DNA from: Winogradskyella pacifica
GTDB lineage: Bacteria > Bacteroidota > Bacteroidia > Flavobacteriales > Flavobacteriaceae
NCBI RefSeq assembly: GCF_013403915.1
Contig: NZ_JABFDI010000005.1
Location: forward strand, 1-64,000
Reading direction: 5' to 3'
DNA length: 64,000 nucleotides
Every line of letters starts with the position of its first letter. The stretch's first letter is position 1. The notes beneath the pieces are model-generated. The model did no database searches and had not been told where the DNA came from. It saw nothing but the letters and a program-made list of their open reading frames with translations. Positions 36,158 to 45,324 of this stretch are shown one piece after another. The translations under genes were made by a program, and so were the position numbers.

Positions 36158-36215
36158 GTATTTATGCAGATTTGTTTAAAAACGAAAAATAAAAATCGCC
36201 TTTAATAGAAAATAT

Positions 36216-37268
36216 ATGGCAGTAAAAATAACAGCAGTAGCAAAACAATTACCAAAATACAGCAGAGAAACTAAAGATATTTTACCCTTTGTTGAATTAT
36301 GGTTAGATGGCCAAGAAGAACGTTTTAAACGAAAAGTTTTAAAGATTTTTGAAAATGCAGCTGTAGATAAGCGGTATTCTATTATGGATCCTGAAGAGGT
36401 TTTTGTAAGTACCTCTTTTGAGGAAAAAAATGATATTTATACTAGAGAATCTATAAAATTAGCGGAAGCGAGTTTACAGAAAGTCTTAGATAAAGCAAAT
36501 TTACAACCTACAGATATCGACTATATTATTACAGTAAGTTGCACAGGGATTATGATTCCGTCGTTGGATGCTTATTTAATAAATAGCTTAAAAATGAAAC
36601 AAGACATTGTTCGTTTACCAGTGACAGAAATGGGATGCGCAGCAGGAGTTTCAGGAATAATATATGCTAAGAATTTTCTAAAAGCAAATCCAAATAAGAG
36701 AGCCGTTGTTATTGCCGTAGAAGCGCCAACCGCAACTTTTCAGCTTAACGATTTTTCTATGGTAAACATAGTCAGTGCAGCTATTTTTGGAGATGGCTGC
36801 TCAAGTGTAATTCTATCGTCTTACGATCATGAAAAAGGACCCGAAATCAAAGACGAAGCCATGTATCATTTTTATGATGCCAACCACATGATGGGTTTTA
36901 AATTGAAAAACACAGGCTTACAAATGATTTTAGATCAATCAGTACCACAAACCATTGCAGATCATTTTCCAAAAATTATACACCCGTTTTTAGAACGAAA
37001 TAATTTAACTATTGAAGATATTGATCATTTGATATTTCATCCAGGAGGAAAAAAAATAGTGCAAACGGTTGAGGATTTGTTTGGCGATTTAGGCAAAAAC
37101 ATAGATGACACCAAAGAGGTTTTAAGATTATTTGGTAACATGAGTAGCGCAACTGTTCTCTATGTTCTAGAGCGTTTTATGGATCGAGATTTACCAAAAG
37201 GAGACAAGGGAATAATGCTAAGTTTTGGGCCAGGTTTTTCGGCACAACGTATTTTGTTAGAGTGGTAA
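36216..37268 (+). CDS. Type III polyketide synthase (chalcone/stilbene synthase family)
   Basis: A 350-residue homodimeric ketosynthase. The catalytic triad is Cys141 (TEMGCAAGVSG), His275 (FHPGGKKIV) and Asn308 (FGNMSSATVLYVLERF), all intact, and the C-terminal LSFGPGFSAQ matches the family GFGPG loop. Type III enzymes take an acyl starter and add malonyl units to make pyrones, resorcinols or acylphloroglucinols. Neighbouring dehydratase, ketosynthase, carrier protein and phosphopantetheinyl transferase suggest the starter is made on a dedicated ACP, comparable with ArsA/D feeding ArsB/C in Azotobacter. Product is unknown. The 4-base gap to the dehydratase gene shows tight linkage. Confidence 0.93.
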   Translation: MAVKITAVAKQLPKYSRETKDILPFVELWLDGQEERFKRKVLKIFENAAVDKRYSIMDPEEVFVSTSFEEKNDIYTRESIKLAEASLQKVLDKANLQPTDIDYIITVSCTGIMIPSLDAYLINSLKMKQDIVRLPVTEMGCAAGVSGIIYAKNFLKANPNKRAVVIAVEAPTATFQLNDFSMVNIVSAAIFGDGCSSVILSSYDHEKGPEIKDEAMYHFYDANHMMGFKLKNTGLQMILDQSVPQTIADHFPKIIHPFLERNNLTIEDIDHLIFHPGGKKIVQTVEDLFGDLGKNIDDTKEVLRLFGNMSSATVLYVLERFMDRDLPKGDKGIMLSFGPGFSAQRILLEW

Positions 37269-37272
37269 TGGT

Positions 37273-37710
37273 ATGATAAAGGAAGACATTATAAAACGGC
37301 TACCTTACCAAGCACCATTCTTATTCGTAGATGGTATTGCTGCTATTTCAGAAAATGGAATAACAGGGCACTACACATTTAAAGAAGATGAAAGTTTTTA
37401 CCAAGGTCATTTTAAAGATCATCCCATAACACCAGGAGTGATTCTTACAGAATGTATGGCGCAAATTGGTTTGGTATGTTTGGGTATTTATTTATTAAAA
37501 GATGAATTAAGCCAAGCTAGAAAACCTCAAATAGCTTTAACATCTCATCAAATGGATTTTTATTTACCTGTTTTCCCCAATGAAAAAGTAACTGTAATTT
37601 CAGAAAAAGAAGTCTTTCGTTTTAATAAGTTGAAATGTAAAGTGAAGATGCTAAATGAAAAGGGAGAATTGGTTTGCAGAGGAACGATATCAGGAATGAT
37701 TAAAGTTTAA
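37273..37710 (+). CDS. FabZ-like 3-hydroxyacyl-ACP dehydratase
   Basis: A 145-residue single hot-dog fold protein with GHFKDHPITPGVILTECMAQ (about 45-64); His46 and Glu60 align with the catalytic His and Glu of FabZ. It would remove water from 3-hydroxyacyl-ACP. It lies between the type III synthase and a ketosynthase, so it probably works on an acyl chain bound to the cluster ACP. No ketoreductase or enoyl reductase is encoded in the cluster, so those steps must be borrowed from general fatty-acid synthesis or are not used. Confidence 0.85.
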   Translation: MIKEDIIKRLPYQAPFLFVDGIAAISENGITGHYTFKEDESFYQGHFKDHPITPGVILTECMAQIGLVCLGIYLLKDELSQARKPQIALTSHQMDFYLPVFPNEKVTVISEKEVFRFNKLKCKVKMLNEKGELVCRGTISGMIKV

Positions 37711-37792
37711 TTTATACGGAGCTGTCAGTTTTCAAAAATCAGATAGCTTTCAGAATTATAAATTTCTTTCTTTTTAATAAGGTTAAAACAAG

Positions 37793-39067
37793 ATGAAAAA
37801 AAGAGTAGTCATAACAGGATTAGGAGTTGTAGCACCCAATGGAGTTGGAGTTCCCGATTTTACGAAATCTTTAAAAGAAGGTAAGTCCGGAATCACATGT
37901 CATGATAACTTAAAAGATTTTAAATTTTCATGTCAGATTGGTGGTGTTCCTCAAATTTCGGACGAAAAAAAATCACAATATTTTACAGATTTACAATTAA
38001 GAGGATTTAATAGTTCAGGGATTTTATACGGATGCATCGCAGGTATTGATGCCTGGAAAGATGCCGGTTTTGATATGGATTCTGAAAGTCAATTAGATTA
38101 TGATACAGGTTTAATTTTTGGAGCAGCAACCTCAGGAGTTGAAAAATTTAGAGAGGCAATTTATGGTGTTGACGATGGTAATGTAAGGCGTTTAGGAAGT
38201 ACGGTAGTTTTGCAAACCATGGCAAGTGGTGTAAGTGCGTATTTGAGTGGTATGTTGGGTTTAGGAAATCAAGTAACCACAAATTCTTCAGCCTGCACTA
38301 CAGGAACCGAAGCGCTATTAATGGGTTATGAACGTATTCAAAATGGAAAAACCAAACGTATGTTAGTTGGTAGCTGTAGTGATCATGGTCCTTATATTTG
38401 GGGAGGCTTTGATGCTATGCGTGTAATGACTTATAAACACAATGAAAGCCCAGAAGAAGGATCGAGACCAATGAGCGCCACAGCAAGTGGATTTGTACCA
38501 GGAAGTGGTGCGGGAGCCGTGCTTTTAGAATCATTAGAAAGTGCTTTAAAACGTGGTGCTAAAATTTATGCTGAGGTTTTGGGAGGTGAAGTAAATTCTG
38601 GTGGTCAACGACAAGGAGGTACACTAACAGCACCAAACGCCGAAGCTGTACAACGTTGCATAAGAAAAGCAATTGAAAATTCAGGAATTACCTCAAATGA
38701 TATTGAAGTGATTAATGGACATTTAACAGCGACCTCAAAAGACAGTTTAGAAATTGAAAACTGGTCTAAAGCTTTGGGTAGAAAGGGAACTGATTTTCCA
38801 TATATAAACTCTACAAAATCCATGATTGGGCATTGTTTAGCAGCTTCAGGCTCTATTGAATGTGTTGCAAGTATTATACAGCTGAAGAATCAGTTTGTAG
38901 CACCAAATATTAATTGTGAAGATTTACATTCAGAAATTGAAGCGCTTGTTGATTCAAATAAAATTCCAACAGAAAAAACCGATTTCAATTTTGATATTAT
39001 AGCGAAGGCGAGTTTTGGTTTTGGTGATGTCAATGCTTGCGTAATTTTTAAGAAATTTAACTATTAA
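37793..39067 (+). CDS. Cluster beta-ketoacyl-ACP synthase (FabF-like)
   Basis: A 424-residue ketosynthase with catalytic Cys168 (NSSACTTGTEALLMG), His310 and His347 (TKSMIGHCLAASG). The first His box is unusual: NGHLTAT where FabF has NAHGTST, with the Gly after His replaced by Leu. The active site is otherwise complete, so it should be a condensing enzyme, probably with altered substrate or geometry. The ACP gene follows, and together they could form a dedicated chain-extension module. It is not the housekeeping fabF, which would normally sit beside acpP. Confidence 0.88.
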   Translation: MKKRVVITGLGVVAPNGVGVPDFTKSLKEGKSGITCHDNLKDFKFSCQIGGVPQISDEKKSQYFTDLQLRGFNSSGILYGCIAGIDAWKDAGFDMDSESQLDYDTGLIFGAATSGVEKFREAIYGVDDGNVRRLGSTVVLQTMASGVSAYLSGMLGLGNQVTTNSSACTTGTEALLMGYERIQNGKTKRMLVGSCSDHGPYIWGGFDAMRVMTYKHNESPEEGSRPMSATASGFVPGSGAGAVLLESLESALKRGAKIYAEVLGGEVNSGGQRQGGTLTAPNAEAVQRCIRKAIENSGITSNDIEVINGHLTATSKDSLEIENWSKALGRKGTDFPYINSTKSMIGHCLAASGSIECVASIIQLKNQFVAPNINCEDLHSEIEALVDSNKIPTEKTDFNFDIIAKASFGFGDVNACVIFKKFNY

Positions 39068-39175
39068 ATAGATTTATAAAAAGCAACGTTATTACGTTTT
39101 TATCACTTTACGTAACTTTATATATTCAAACTAAAATTAAACTAGACAAGAATCCCGTGTTCAACAGAAATAATT

Positions 39176-39427
39176 ATGACTAACGACGAACTTATTACAA
39201 AACTAAAAACCATTATTGAACCTTATATTCAAGATGAGGTAGCTTTTAAAACGCTTTCTGAAGACACAGACTTTATTAATGATCTAAAGGTTAATTCAGC
39301 AAATCTTGTGGATATCATTTTAGATATTGAAGATGAATTTAATATTAGATTAGAAAATGAGGACATGGAAAAAATGTTAGATGTTAAAGCTGCTATGCTA
39401 ATTATAAACACAAAATTAAAGGCCTAA
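39176..39427 (+). CDS. Acyl carrier protein of the polyketide cluster
   Basis: An 83-residue acidic four-helix carrier protein. The phosphopantetheine attachment is Ser41 in LKVNSANLVDIILDIEDEF, an Asn-Ser version of the usual Asp-Ser-Leu site; the following helix II is strongly acidic as in ACPs that dock with ketosynthases. It is separate from the fatty-acid AcpP family in its N-S-A-N-L sequence. Its stop overlaps the start of the phosphopantetheinyl transferase gene by one base (TAATG), so enzyme and substrate are translated together. Confidence 0.93.
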   Translation: MTNDELITKLKTIIEPYIQDEVAFKTLSEDTDFINDLKVNSANLVDIILDIEDEFNIRLENEDMEKMLDVKAAMLIINTKLKA

Positions 39428-39987
39428 TGGTTGGCAATGATATCGTGGATTTAGAGGAAGCGAAATTTACTTCTCATTGGCAACGACCGCGTTATTTAGA
39501 AAAAATTTTTACAGAGACAGAACAGCAATTAATTAAGAACTGTACGAATCCATTTCATGTGGTTTGGAGATTATGGAGCATGAAAGAAGCTGCATATAAA
39601 TTATATGTGCAAGTAAACCCAAGCCAATTTTATAGTCCGAAAAGTTTTGAGTGTAAATTTGAATTTGAAAACGGTAATGTAAAGTATAAAAATTTCGAAT
39701 GTCAAATTAAGACTAGCATCACTTCAAAATACATTTTATCTGAAGCCAGACTTCTTGATGACCGCATGACTTCCGAAGTCATAGAATTTAAAGATAAAAC
39801 CTACAAAAATCAGAGTGCTGTTTTAAGAAATGCACTATTAATTACGCTTTCAGAATTATATCAGCTTTCAAAAGAGGATTTAAAATTTCAAAAATCAGAA
39901 TTTAATATCCCTACAGTACTGTGTAATTCCGTAAATATACATGTGAGTTTAACGCATCATGGCCATTTTGGCGCTTATGCAATTTAG
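39427..39987 (+). CDS. 4'-phosphopantetheinyl transferase
   Basis: A 186-residue protein of the phosphopantetheinyl transferase superfamily. The Mg-binding GNDIVDLE (Asp5, Asp8) and the signature WSMKEAAYK (50-58, Glu54 and Lys58) are intact. It transfers 4'-phosphopantetheine from CoA to the carrier-protein Ser. Size lies between AcpS (about 125) and Sfp (about 225), and the GND start is AcpS-like. Direct coupling to the ACP gene suggests it activates that ACP. It closes the cluster; a convergent sodA gene follows. Confidence 0.9.
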   Translation: MVGNDIVDLEEAKFTSHWQRPRYLEKIFTETEQQLIKNCTNPFHVVWRLWSMKEAAYKLYVQVNPSQFYSPKSFECKFEFENGNVKYKNFECQIKTSITSKYILSEARLLDDRMTSEVIEFKDKTYKNQSAVLRNALLITLSELYQLSKEDLKFQKSEFNIPTVLCNSVNIHVSLTHHGHFGAYAI

Positions 39988-40038
39988 TAGGTTTTGAAAT
40001 TTTGACGATAACCTAAAGCAAGAATTGGGTTATTGAAA

Positions 40039-40072
40039 CAAAAAATCCGAATCTTTTTTTAAGACTCGGATT
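40039..40072 (-). terminator. Terminator after sodA
   Basis: Twelve-base arms at 40044-40055 and 40061-40072 pair fully (one G-U) when read on the minus strand, with a mismatch on the plus strand. A T run on the minus strand follows. It lies 28 bases after the sodA stop. Confidence 0.85.
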
Positions 40073-40099
40073 CTTTAATAGATATAATCTAAGTTTTGC

Positions 40100-40708
40100 T
40101 TACTTAGATTCAGCATAACGCTTTTCTACTTCATTCCAGTTAATCACATTAAAAAATGCGTCAATATAATCTGGTCTTCTGTTTTGGTAGTTTAAGTAGT
40201 ATGCATGTTCCCAAACATCTAATCCTAAAATTGGTGTACCTTCACATTTAACACCTGGCATTAATGGGTTATCTTGGTTTGGTGTAGAACACACTTCAAC
40301 TTTTCCTCCTTCATGTACACATAACCATGCCCAACCAGAACCAAATTGTGTTGCAGCTGCTTTAGAAAATGCATCTTTAAAGGCCTCAAAAGAACCAAAT
40401 TTTGCTTCAATAGCATCTTTTAACTCACCAGATAAGCGGCCTTTTCCTTCAGGATTCATAACATCCCAAAACAAAGAATGGTTGTAAAATCCACCACCAT
40501 TATTTCTAACGGCTTTGTTATCCATATCTAGGTTAATAAGAATGTTTTCTATAGTTTTTCCTTCTAAATCAGTTCCTTCAATAGCAGCATTTAATTTAGA
40601 TGTGTAGCCTTGATGATGTTTAGTATGATGAATCTCCATTGTGCGAGCATCAATATTTGGTTCTAAAGCATCATAAGCATATTTTAATTTCGGTAATTCG
40701 AAAGCCAT
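40100..40708 (-). CDS. sodA: Superoxide dismutase, manganese type
   Basis: A 202-residue Fe/Mn superoxide dismutase. Metal ligands His27, His77, Asp164 and His168 (DVWEHAYY) are present. Gly in the NNGGGFYNH stretch and Gln145 in NQDNPLM point to the manganese form; iron enzymes usually carry Ala/Gln at the first place. It destroys superoxide in the cytoplasm. It is a single gene with its own promoter and terminator. A Mn or cambialistic enzyme cannot be excluded by sequence. Confidence 0.93.
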   Translation of the reverse strand: MAFELPKLKYAYDALEPNIDARTMEIHHTKHHQGYTSKLNAAIEGTDLEGKTIENILINLDMDNKAVRNNGGGFYNHSLFWDVMNPEGKGRLSGELKDAIEAKFGSFEAFKDAFSKAAATQFGSGWAWLCVHEGGKVEVCSTPNQDNPLMPGVKCEGTPILGLDVWEHAYYLNYQNRRPDYIDAFFNVINWNEVEKRYAESK

Positions 40709-40747
40709 AATCTTAATGTTTTAATTGGTTTATAAATTCTCTCAACC

Positions 40748-40755
40748 CAAATTTA
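40748..40755 (-). promoter_or_regulatory. -7 element of the sodA promoter
   Basis: Minus-strand TAAATTTG, an exact TAnnTTTG match, about 40 bases upstream of the sodA start. A -33 TTG at the right spacing was not seen. Confidence 0.4.
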
Positions 40756-40822
40756 CAATTTTGTCACTGATTTTCTCTTAATAAACTATTAAGATTCCCT
40801 ATTTTGGTATAAAAATTATCTC

Positions 40823-43800
40823 TTGCAAAATTCAGCCTTCAAAATATATAACGCTTCTGCAGGCAGTGGAAAAACATTTACATTAGCCAAAGCCTATTTA
40901 AAAATACTGATTCAGTCTACAAGTCTCGATCAGTTTAAATCTATTTTAGCCATAACATTTACCAATAAAGCCGTTGGTGAAATGAAAGAGCGTATTGTAG
41001 ATATGCTAAAATCATTTTCTTCGGAAAACAGCTTAGTAAATCCCCACCCCATGTTTGTGGCTATCTGCGAGGAACTAAAAATAGCACCAGAAACGCTTCA
41101 AACAAAATCGAATCGCATCTTAAAACATATAATTCATAATTATGGTGCTTTTGATATTTCTACCATCGATGGCTTTACGCATCGAGTGATTAGAACTTTT
41201 GCGCACGATTTAAAACTGCCTATAAATTTTGAAGTGGAGCTCGACCAAGAAAGACTTCTCAATGAAGCGGTGGATAGCCTTATCGCTAAAGCGGGAAGTG
41301 ATAAAACTTTAACGAAAGTCTTAGTGGATTTTGCGATTGAAAAAGCCGATGATGATAAAAGTTGGGATATTAGTTATGACTTTAATAAAATTTCAAAATT
41401 ACTAGTAAATGAGAATGACGTGTTTGCCATTCAAACCTTAAAGAAGAAGACACTTGAAGATTTTAAAAACTTAAAGCAACAATTATCTCAGGAAATTCAA
41501 CAGCAAGAAGAAACCATTATAAATACCGCTGTAACAGCGTTAACCTTAATTGAGGAATCGGGATTACAATTTAATGATTTTAATAGAAGTTCATTGCCCA
41601 AGCATTTTGAAAATTTAAAAAACAAACGCTTCAGTATTAACTTTGAATCGGCATGGCAAAACGACTTAATTGAGGGTAATACCCTGTATCCAAAACGTGT
41701 TTCGGAAACGGTTGCTTCAACCATAGAAAGTATTCAATCTCACTTATCAGCGGCTTTCGTTGCTACTAAAAAAGCAATTTTCGAGTTAAAACTTAAAAAA
41801 GGATTTTATAGAAATATCACTCCGCTGTCCGTATTAAACGCTATAAAAAATGAGTTAGATGCCTTAAAGGCTGATCAAAACAAAATGTTGATTTCAGAAT
41901 TTAATACTATTATAAGTAAAGAAATTAAAAATCAACCTACACCATTTATATATGAACGTTTAGGTGAAAAATTTAAGCATTATTTTATAGATGAGTTTCA
42001 GGATACCTCAAAAATGCAATGGGATAATTTAGTGCCTTTGTTAGAAAATGCACTATCAACCGCTAATGGTTCTGCGATGCTCGTTGGTGACGCTAAGCAA
42101 GCGATTTATAGATGGAGAGGTGGTGAAGCCGAACAGTTTATAAAACTGTATAATAAAATTGATAATCCATTTCAGCTTGAAGCCGAAGTTTTAGCTTTAG
42201 ATACCAATTATAGAAGTGCAAAAGCGGTTATTGAATTTAATAATTCATTTTTTGAATTTCTTAGTGCGAGTACTTTTAGTGAAGTCGCTTATGCGGAACT
42301 TTATAAGTTAGCCAGTCAAAAAACTCATAATAAATCTGAAGGCTATGTGAATCTGAATTTCTTAAATGTTGAAAAAGAGGATGACATTCACGAAATGTAC
42401 GCAAGTCAAGTTTTACAAACCATAAAACAATGTCAAGATAACAGCTTTCCGTTAGATGATATTTGTGTATTGGTGAGAAAACGAAAAGAAGGAGTTGCGA
42501 TAGCTAATTATTTAAATGAAAATGGTATTAAAATCACTTCATCAGAAACCCTACTTTTAAAAAATTCTGATAAGGTTAATTTTATCAATTCATTTTTAAA
42601 GTTACTGACTCAACCCAATAACGACAGTCTTAAGGTGGAGGTGCTTTCCTATTTAGCGGAGCAACTTCAGATTAAAGATAAACATCAGTTTTTTATCACT
42701 TACCTCACGGATGACTTAAACGAGATGTTTGTGGGTTTAAAAGCGTTAGATTTATATATAGACATTAATCAATGTTTACAATTACCGCTTTATGAATTGG
42801 TAGAACATGTTGTACGATTATTCCATCTTAATGAAAGTTCAGACGCCTATCTTCAGTTTTATTTAGATGTTGTTTTAGAGTTTACTCAAAAACAAAATTC
42901 GGATGTCGCTGCATTTGTTAACTATTTTGAAAATAAAGCAGATAAATTAAGTGTTGTCACTCCAGAAAATATGAATGCGGTTCAGATTATGACCATTCAT
43001 AAATCTAAAGGACTAGAGTTTCCTGTGGTCATATTTCCGTATGCGGATCTCGATATCTATAGAGAGATAGAACCCAAAGTTTGGTTTCCTGTACAGGCTG
43101 AAAATTATAGTGGGTTCAATACCTTGCTTCTTAATTATAATAAAGAGGTAGAGCATTTTGAAGAGACAGGATCACTTATTTATAACACACATCAATCGCA
43201 ATTAGAATTAGATAATATCAATTTATTGTATGTTGTGTTGACTAGAGCTGTGGAGCAATTATATATTATTTCGAAAAAAGATATTACGACAAAAGGTGAG
43301 GTGAAAAAGAATACCTATGCTGGTATGTTTATTAATTTTTTACAACATCAAAATAAGTGGACCGACAATCAACTCAATTATAGTTTTGGAACTTTAAAAC
43401 CGAACGACAATAGTTCCGAAAAGGAAATTACTGCTAATCCTTTAAAATTTATTTCTGTAGCCAAAGAGGCTCACAATTTAAATATTGTCACCAAATCAGG
43501 TTTACTTTGGGACACACAACAAGAAGCGGCTATAGAACGCGGAAATTTAGTACATTTAATATTATCTAAAATTATAACGGATGATGATGTTGATTTCGCT
43601 TTTAATGATTTATTGATTTCGGGAGATGTAACAACCGAAAACAAAGAAGAGTTAATGACTTTAGTTAGAAATGTTATAGAACATCCCATGTTAAAGACGT
43701 ATTATCAAGATAATTTTAAGGTTTATAATGAACGCGATATTATTACGAGTACTGGTCAACTACTACGGCCAGACCGATTAAATATAAACGCTAACAACGA

Positions 43801-43954
43801 AGCTATAATTATTGATTATAAAACGGGTGATGCTAAAAGATTTCATGCAGCACAATTAAGTGATTACGAAGCTGTTTTGAACCAAATGAATTTAAAGGTA
43901 ACGCATAAGTTGGTGGTTTATATAAATGATACAATTGAAGTTCTTGAAGTCTAA
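40823..43954 (+). CDS. UvrD-type helicase-nuclease, AddA-like
   Basis: A 1043-residue superfamily 1 helicase with a C-terminal nuclease domain. Walker A is NASAGSGKT (10-18), Walker B is [14 protein letters not shown], motif [18 protein letters not shown], motif [19 protein letters not shown], and the PD-(D/E)XK nuclease motif is [11 protein letters not shown] (about 993-1003) preceded by GNLVHLIL. This is the AddA/RecB-like arrangement for double-strand break resection. The start is TTG at 40823, because no ATG lies upstream of the Walker A region. The AddB-like partner is encoded at 46784, separated by kbl and an OmpA gene. Confidence 0.9.
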   Translation: MQNSAFKIYNASAGSGKTFTLAKAYLKILIQSTSLDQFKSILAITFTNKAVGEMKERIVDMLKSFSSENSLVNPHPMFVAICEELKIAPETLQTKSNRILKHIIHNYGAFDISTIDGFTHRVIRTFAHDLKLPINFEVELDQERLLNEAVDSLIAKAGSDKTLTKVLVDFAIEKADDDKSWDISYDFNKISKLLVNENDVFAIQTLKKKTLEDFKNLKQQLSQEIQQQEETIINTAVTALTLIEESGLQFNDFNRSSLPKHFENLKNKRFSINFESAWQNDLIEGNTLYPKRVSETVASTIESIQSHLSAAFVATKKAIFELKLKKGFYRNITPLSVLNAIKNELDALKADQNKMLISEFNTIISKEIKNQPTPFIYERLGEKFKHYFIDEFQDTSKMQWDNLVPLLENALSTANGSAMLVGDAKQAIYRWRGGEAEQFIKLYNKIDNPFQLEAEVLALDTNYRSAKAVIEFNNSFFEFLSASTFSEVAYAELYKLASQKTHNKSEGYVNLNFLNVEKEDDIHEMYASQVLQTIKQCQDNSFPLDDICVLVRKRKEGVAIANYLNENGIKITSSETLLLKNSDKVNFINSFLKLLTQPNNDSLKVEVLSYLAEQLQIKDKHQFFITYLTDDLNEMFVGLKALDLYIDINQCLQLPLYELVEHVVRLFHLNESSDAYLQFYLDVVLEFTQKQNSDVAAFVNYFENKADKLSVVTPENMNAVQIMTIHKSKGLEFPVVIFPYADLDIYREIEPKVWFPVQAENYSGFNTLLLNYNKEVEHFEETGSLIYNTHQSQLELDNINLLYVVLTRAVEQLYIISKKDITTKGEVKKNTYAGMFINFLQHQNKWTDNQLNYSFGTLKPNDNSSEKEITANPLKFISVAKEAHNLNIVTKSGLLWDTQQEAAIERGNLVHLILSKIITDDDVDFAFNDLLISGDVTTENKEELMTLVRNVIEHPMLKTYYQDNFKVYNERDIITSTGQLLRPDRLNINANNEAIIIDYKTGDAKRFHAAQLSDYEAVLNQMNLKVTHKLVVYINDTIEVLEV

Positions 43955-43972
43955 TTTTTCATAGTATCTTTG
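43944..43972 (+). promoter_or_regulatory. kbl promoter inside the end of the helicase gene
   Basis: TTG at 43944-43946, an 18-base spacer and TATCTTTG at 43965-43972, full matches to both elements. The kbl ATG at 43996 lies about 17 bases beyond the predicted transcription start. Confidence 0.6.
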
Positions 43973-43995
43973 TTTCATATTCAAAACCAAACGCA

Positions 43996-45189
43996 ATGTA
44001 CGGAGATATAAAAAATCATTTACAACAAGAAATAGAATCAATAAAAGACGCTGGTCTTTTTAAAGAAGAACGTATTATTACCTCTCCACAAGGAGCAGAA
44101 ATAACGCTTACTACAGGACAGAAAGTTTTAAACTTTTGTGCGAATAATTATTTAGGCTTATCCTCACACCCAGATGTTGTACAAGCAGCTAAAGATACAA
44201 TGGATACCCATGGTTTTGGTATGTCTTCAGTTCGATTTATATGTGGAACACAAGATATTCACAAAGAGTTAGAGCAAAAAATTGCGGACTTCTATGGTAC
44301 AGAAGATACCATATTATATGCAGCTGCATTTGATGCTAATGGAGGTGTTTTTGAACCTTTATTAACAAAAGAAGATGCTATAATTTCAGATTCGTTAAAT
44401 CATGCATCAATTATTGATGGAGTCAGATTATGTAAAGCGGCAAGATATCGTTACCAAAATAATGATATGGCAGATTTAGAAACACAGTTAATTGAAGCAA
44501 ATGCTAATGGAGCGCGTTTCAAAATTATTGTAACCGATGGTGTGTTTTCTATGGATGGTTTAGTAGCACCTTTAGATAAAATCTGTGATTTAGCGGATAA
44601 GTATGATGCTATGGTGATGATTGACGAATGTCACGCTACAGGATTTATCGGTGAAACAGGAATAGGAACTCTTGAGGAAAAAGGAGTTTTAGGTAGAATC
44701 GATATCATTACCGGAACTTTAGGAAAAGCACTAGGTGGTGCAATGGGAGGTTACACTACAGCCAAAAAAGAGATTGTTGAGCTTTTACGTCAACGCTCTA
44801 GACCTTATTTGTTTTCAAACTCTTTGGCTCCTGCAATTGTTGGAGCTTCTATAAAGGTTTTTGACATGCTTAAAAACGATACAACATTAAGAGATAAAGT
44901 AGATTGGAATACCAAATATTTTAAGAAAGGAATGAAAGACGCAGGCTTCGATATTGTCGATGGAGATTCAGCTATAGTTCCGGTCATGTTATACGATGCC
45001 AAACTGTCTCAAACTATGGCTAATAAGCTACTTGAGGAGGGGATTTATGTTATAGGTTTCTTTTTTCCTGTAGTTCCAAAAGACAAGGCTAGAATTAGAG
45101 TGCAACTCTCTGCTGCTCACGACAAAAGCCAGCTGGATAAGGCCATAGAGGCCTTTGTAAAAGTAGGAAAAGAGCTAAATGTTATCTGA
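43996..45189 (+). CDS. kbl: Glycine C-acetyltransferase (2-amino-3-ketobutyrate CoA ligase)
   Basis: A 397-residue pyridoxal-phosphate enzyme of the alpha-oxoamine synthase family. The internal aldimine Lys244 lies in [15 protein letters not shown], with Asp210 and His213 (DECHATGF) at the cofactor. It interconverts glycine plus acetyl-CoA with 2-amino-3-ketobutyrate in threonine degradation. The length and the N-terminus match Kbl well; serine palmitoyltransferase and KAPA synthase are related but fit less well. tdh is not adjacent. Confidence 0.92.
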   Translation: MYGDIKNHLQQEIESIKDAGLFKEERIITSPQGAEITLTTGQKVLNFCANNYLGLSSHPDVVQAAKDTMDTHGFGMSSVRFICGTQDIHKELEQKIADFYGTEDTILYAAAFDANGGVFEPLLTKEDAIISDSLNHASIIDGVRLCKAARYRYQNNDMADLETQLIEANANGARFKIIVTDGVFSMDGLVAPLDKICDLADKYDAMVMIDECHATGFIGETGIGTLEEKGVLGRIDIITGTLGKALGGAMGGYTTAKKEIVELLRQRSRPYLFSNSLAPAIVGASIKVFDMLKNDTTLRDKVDWNTKYFKKGMKDAGFDIVDGDSAIVPVMLYDAKLSQTMANKLLEEGIYVIGFFFPVVPKDKARIRVQLSAAHDKSQLDKAIEAFVKVGKELNVI

Positions 45190-45246
45190 AACCATTATAA
45201 TTTTAACCCAATCGCCTTATTTTAGGGCGGTTTTGCAATATTTTTA

Positions 45247-45254
45247 TATATTTG
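45247..45254 (+). promoter_or_regulatory. -7 element of the OmpA gene promoter
   Basis: TATATTTG exactly matches TAnnTTTG, giving a leader of about 65 bases before the ATG at 45325. The -33 region is weak. Confidence 0.45.
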
Positions 45255-45324
45255 TCTTTGTTAATACAGTTTAACAACTTATTTTTGCCAACAATTAACA
45301 CTTAAAATTTAAATTAATTAGAAT

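Noticed and set aside
34317-39987. Possibility that the cluster is a flexirubin or aryl-polyene cluster
   Set aside because: The characteristic sets (multiple ketosynthases, dialkylresorcinol genes darA/darB, acyltransferases, lipoproteins, ketoreductase) are missing; a type III synthase is central instead.
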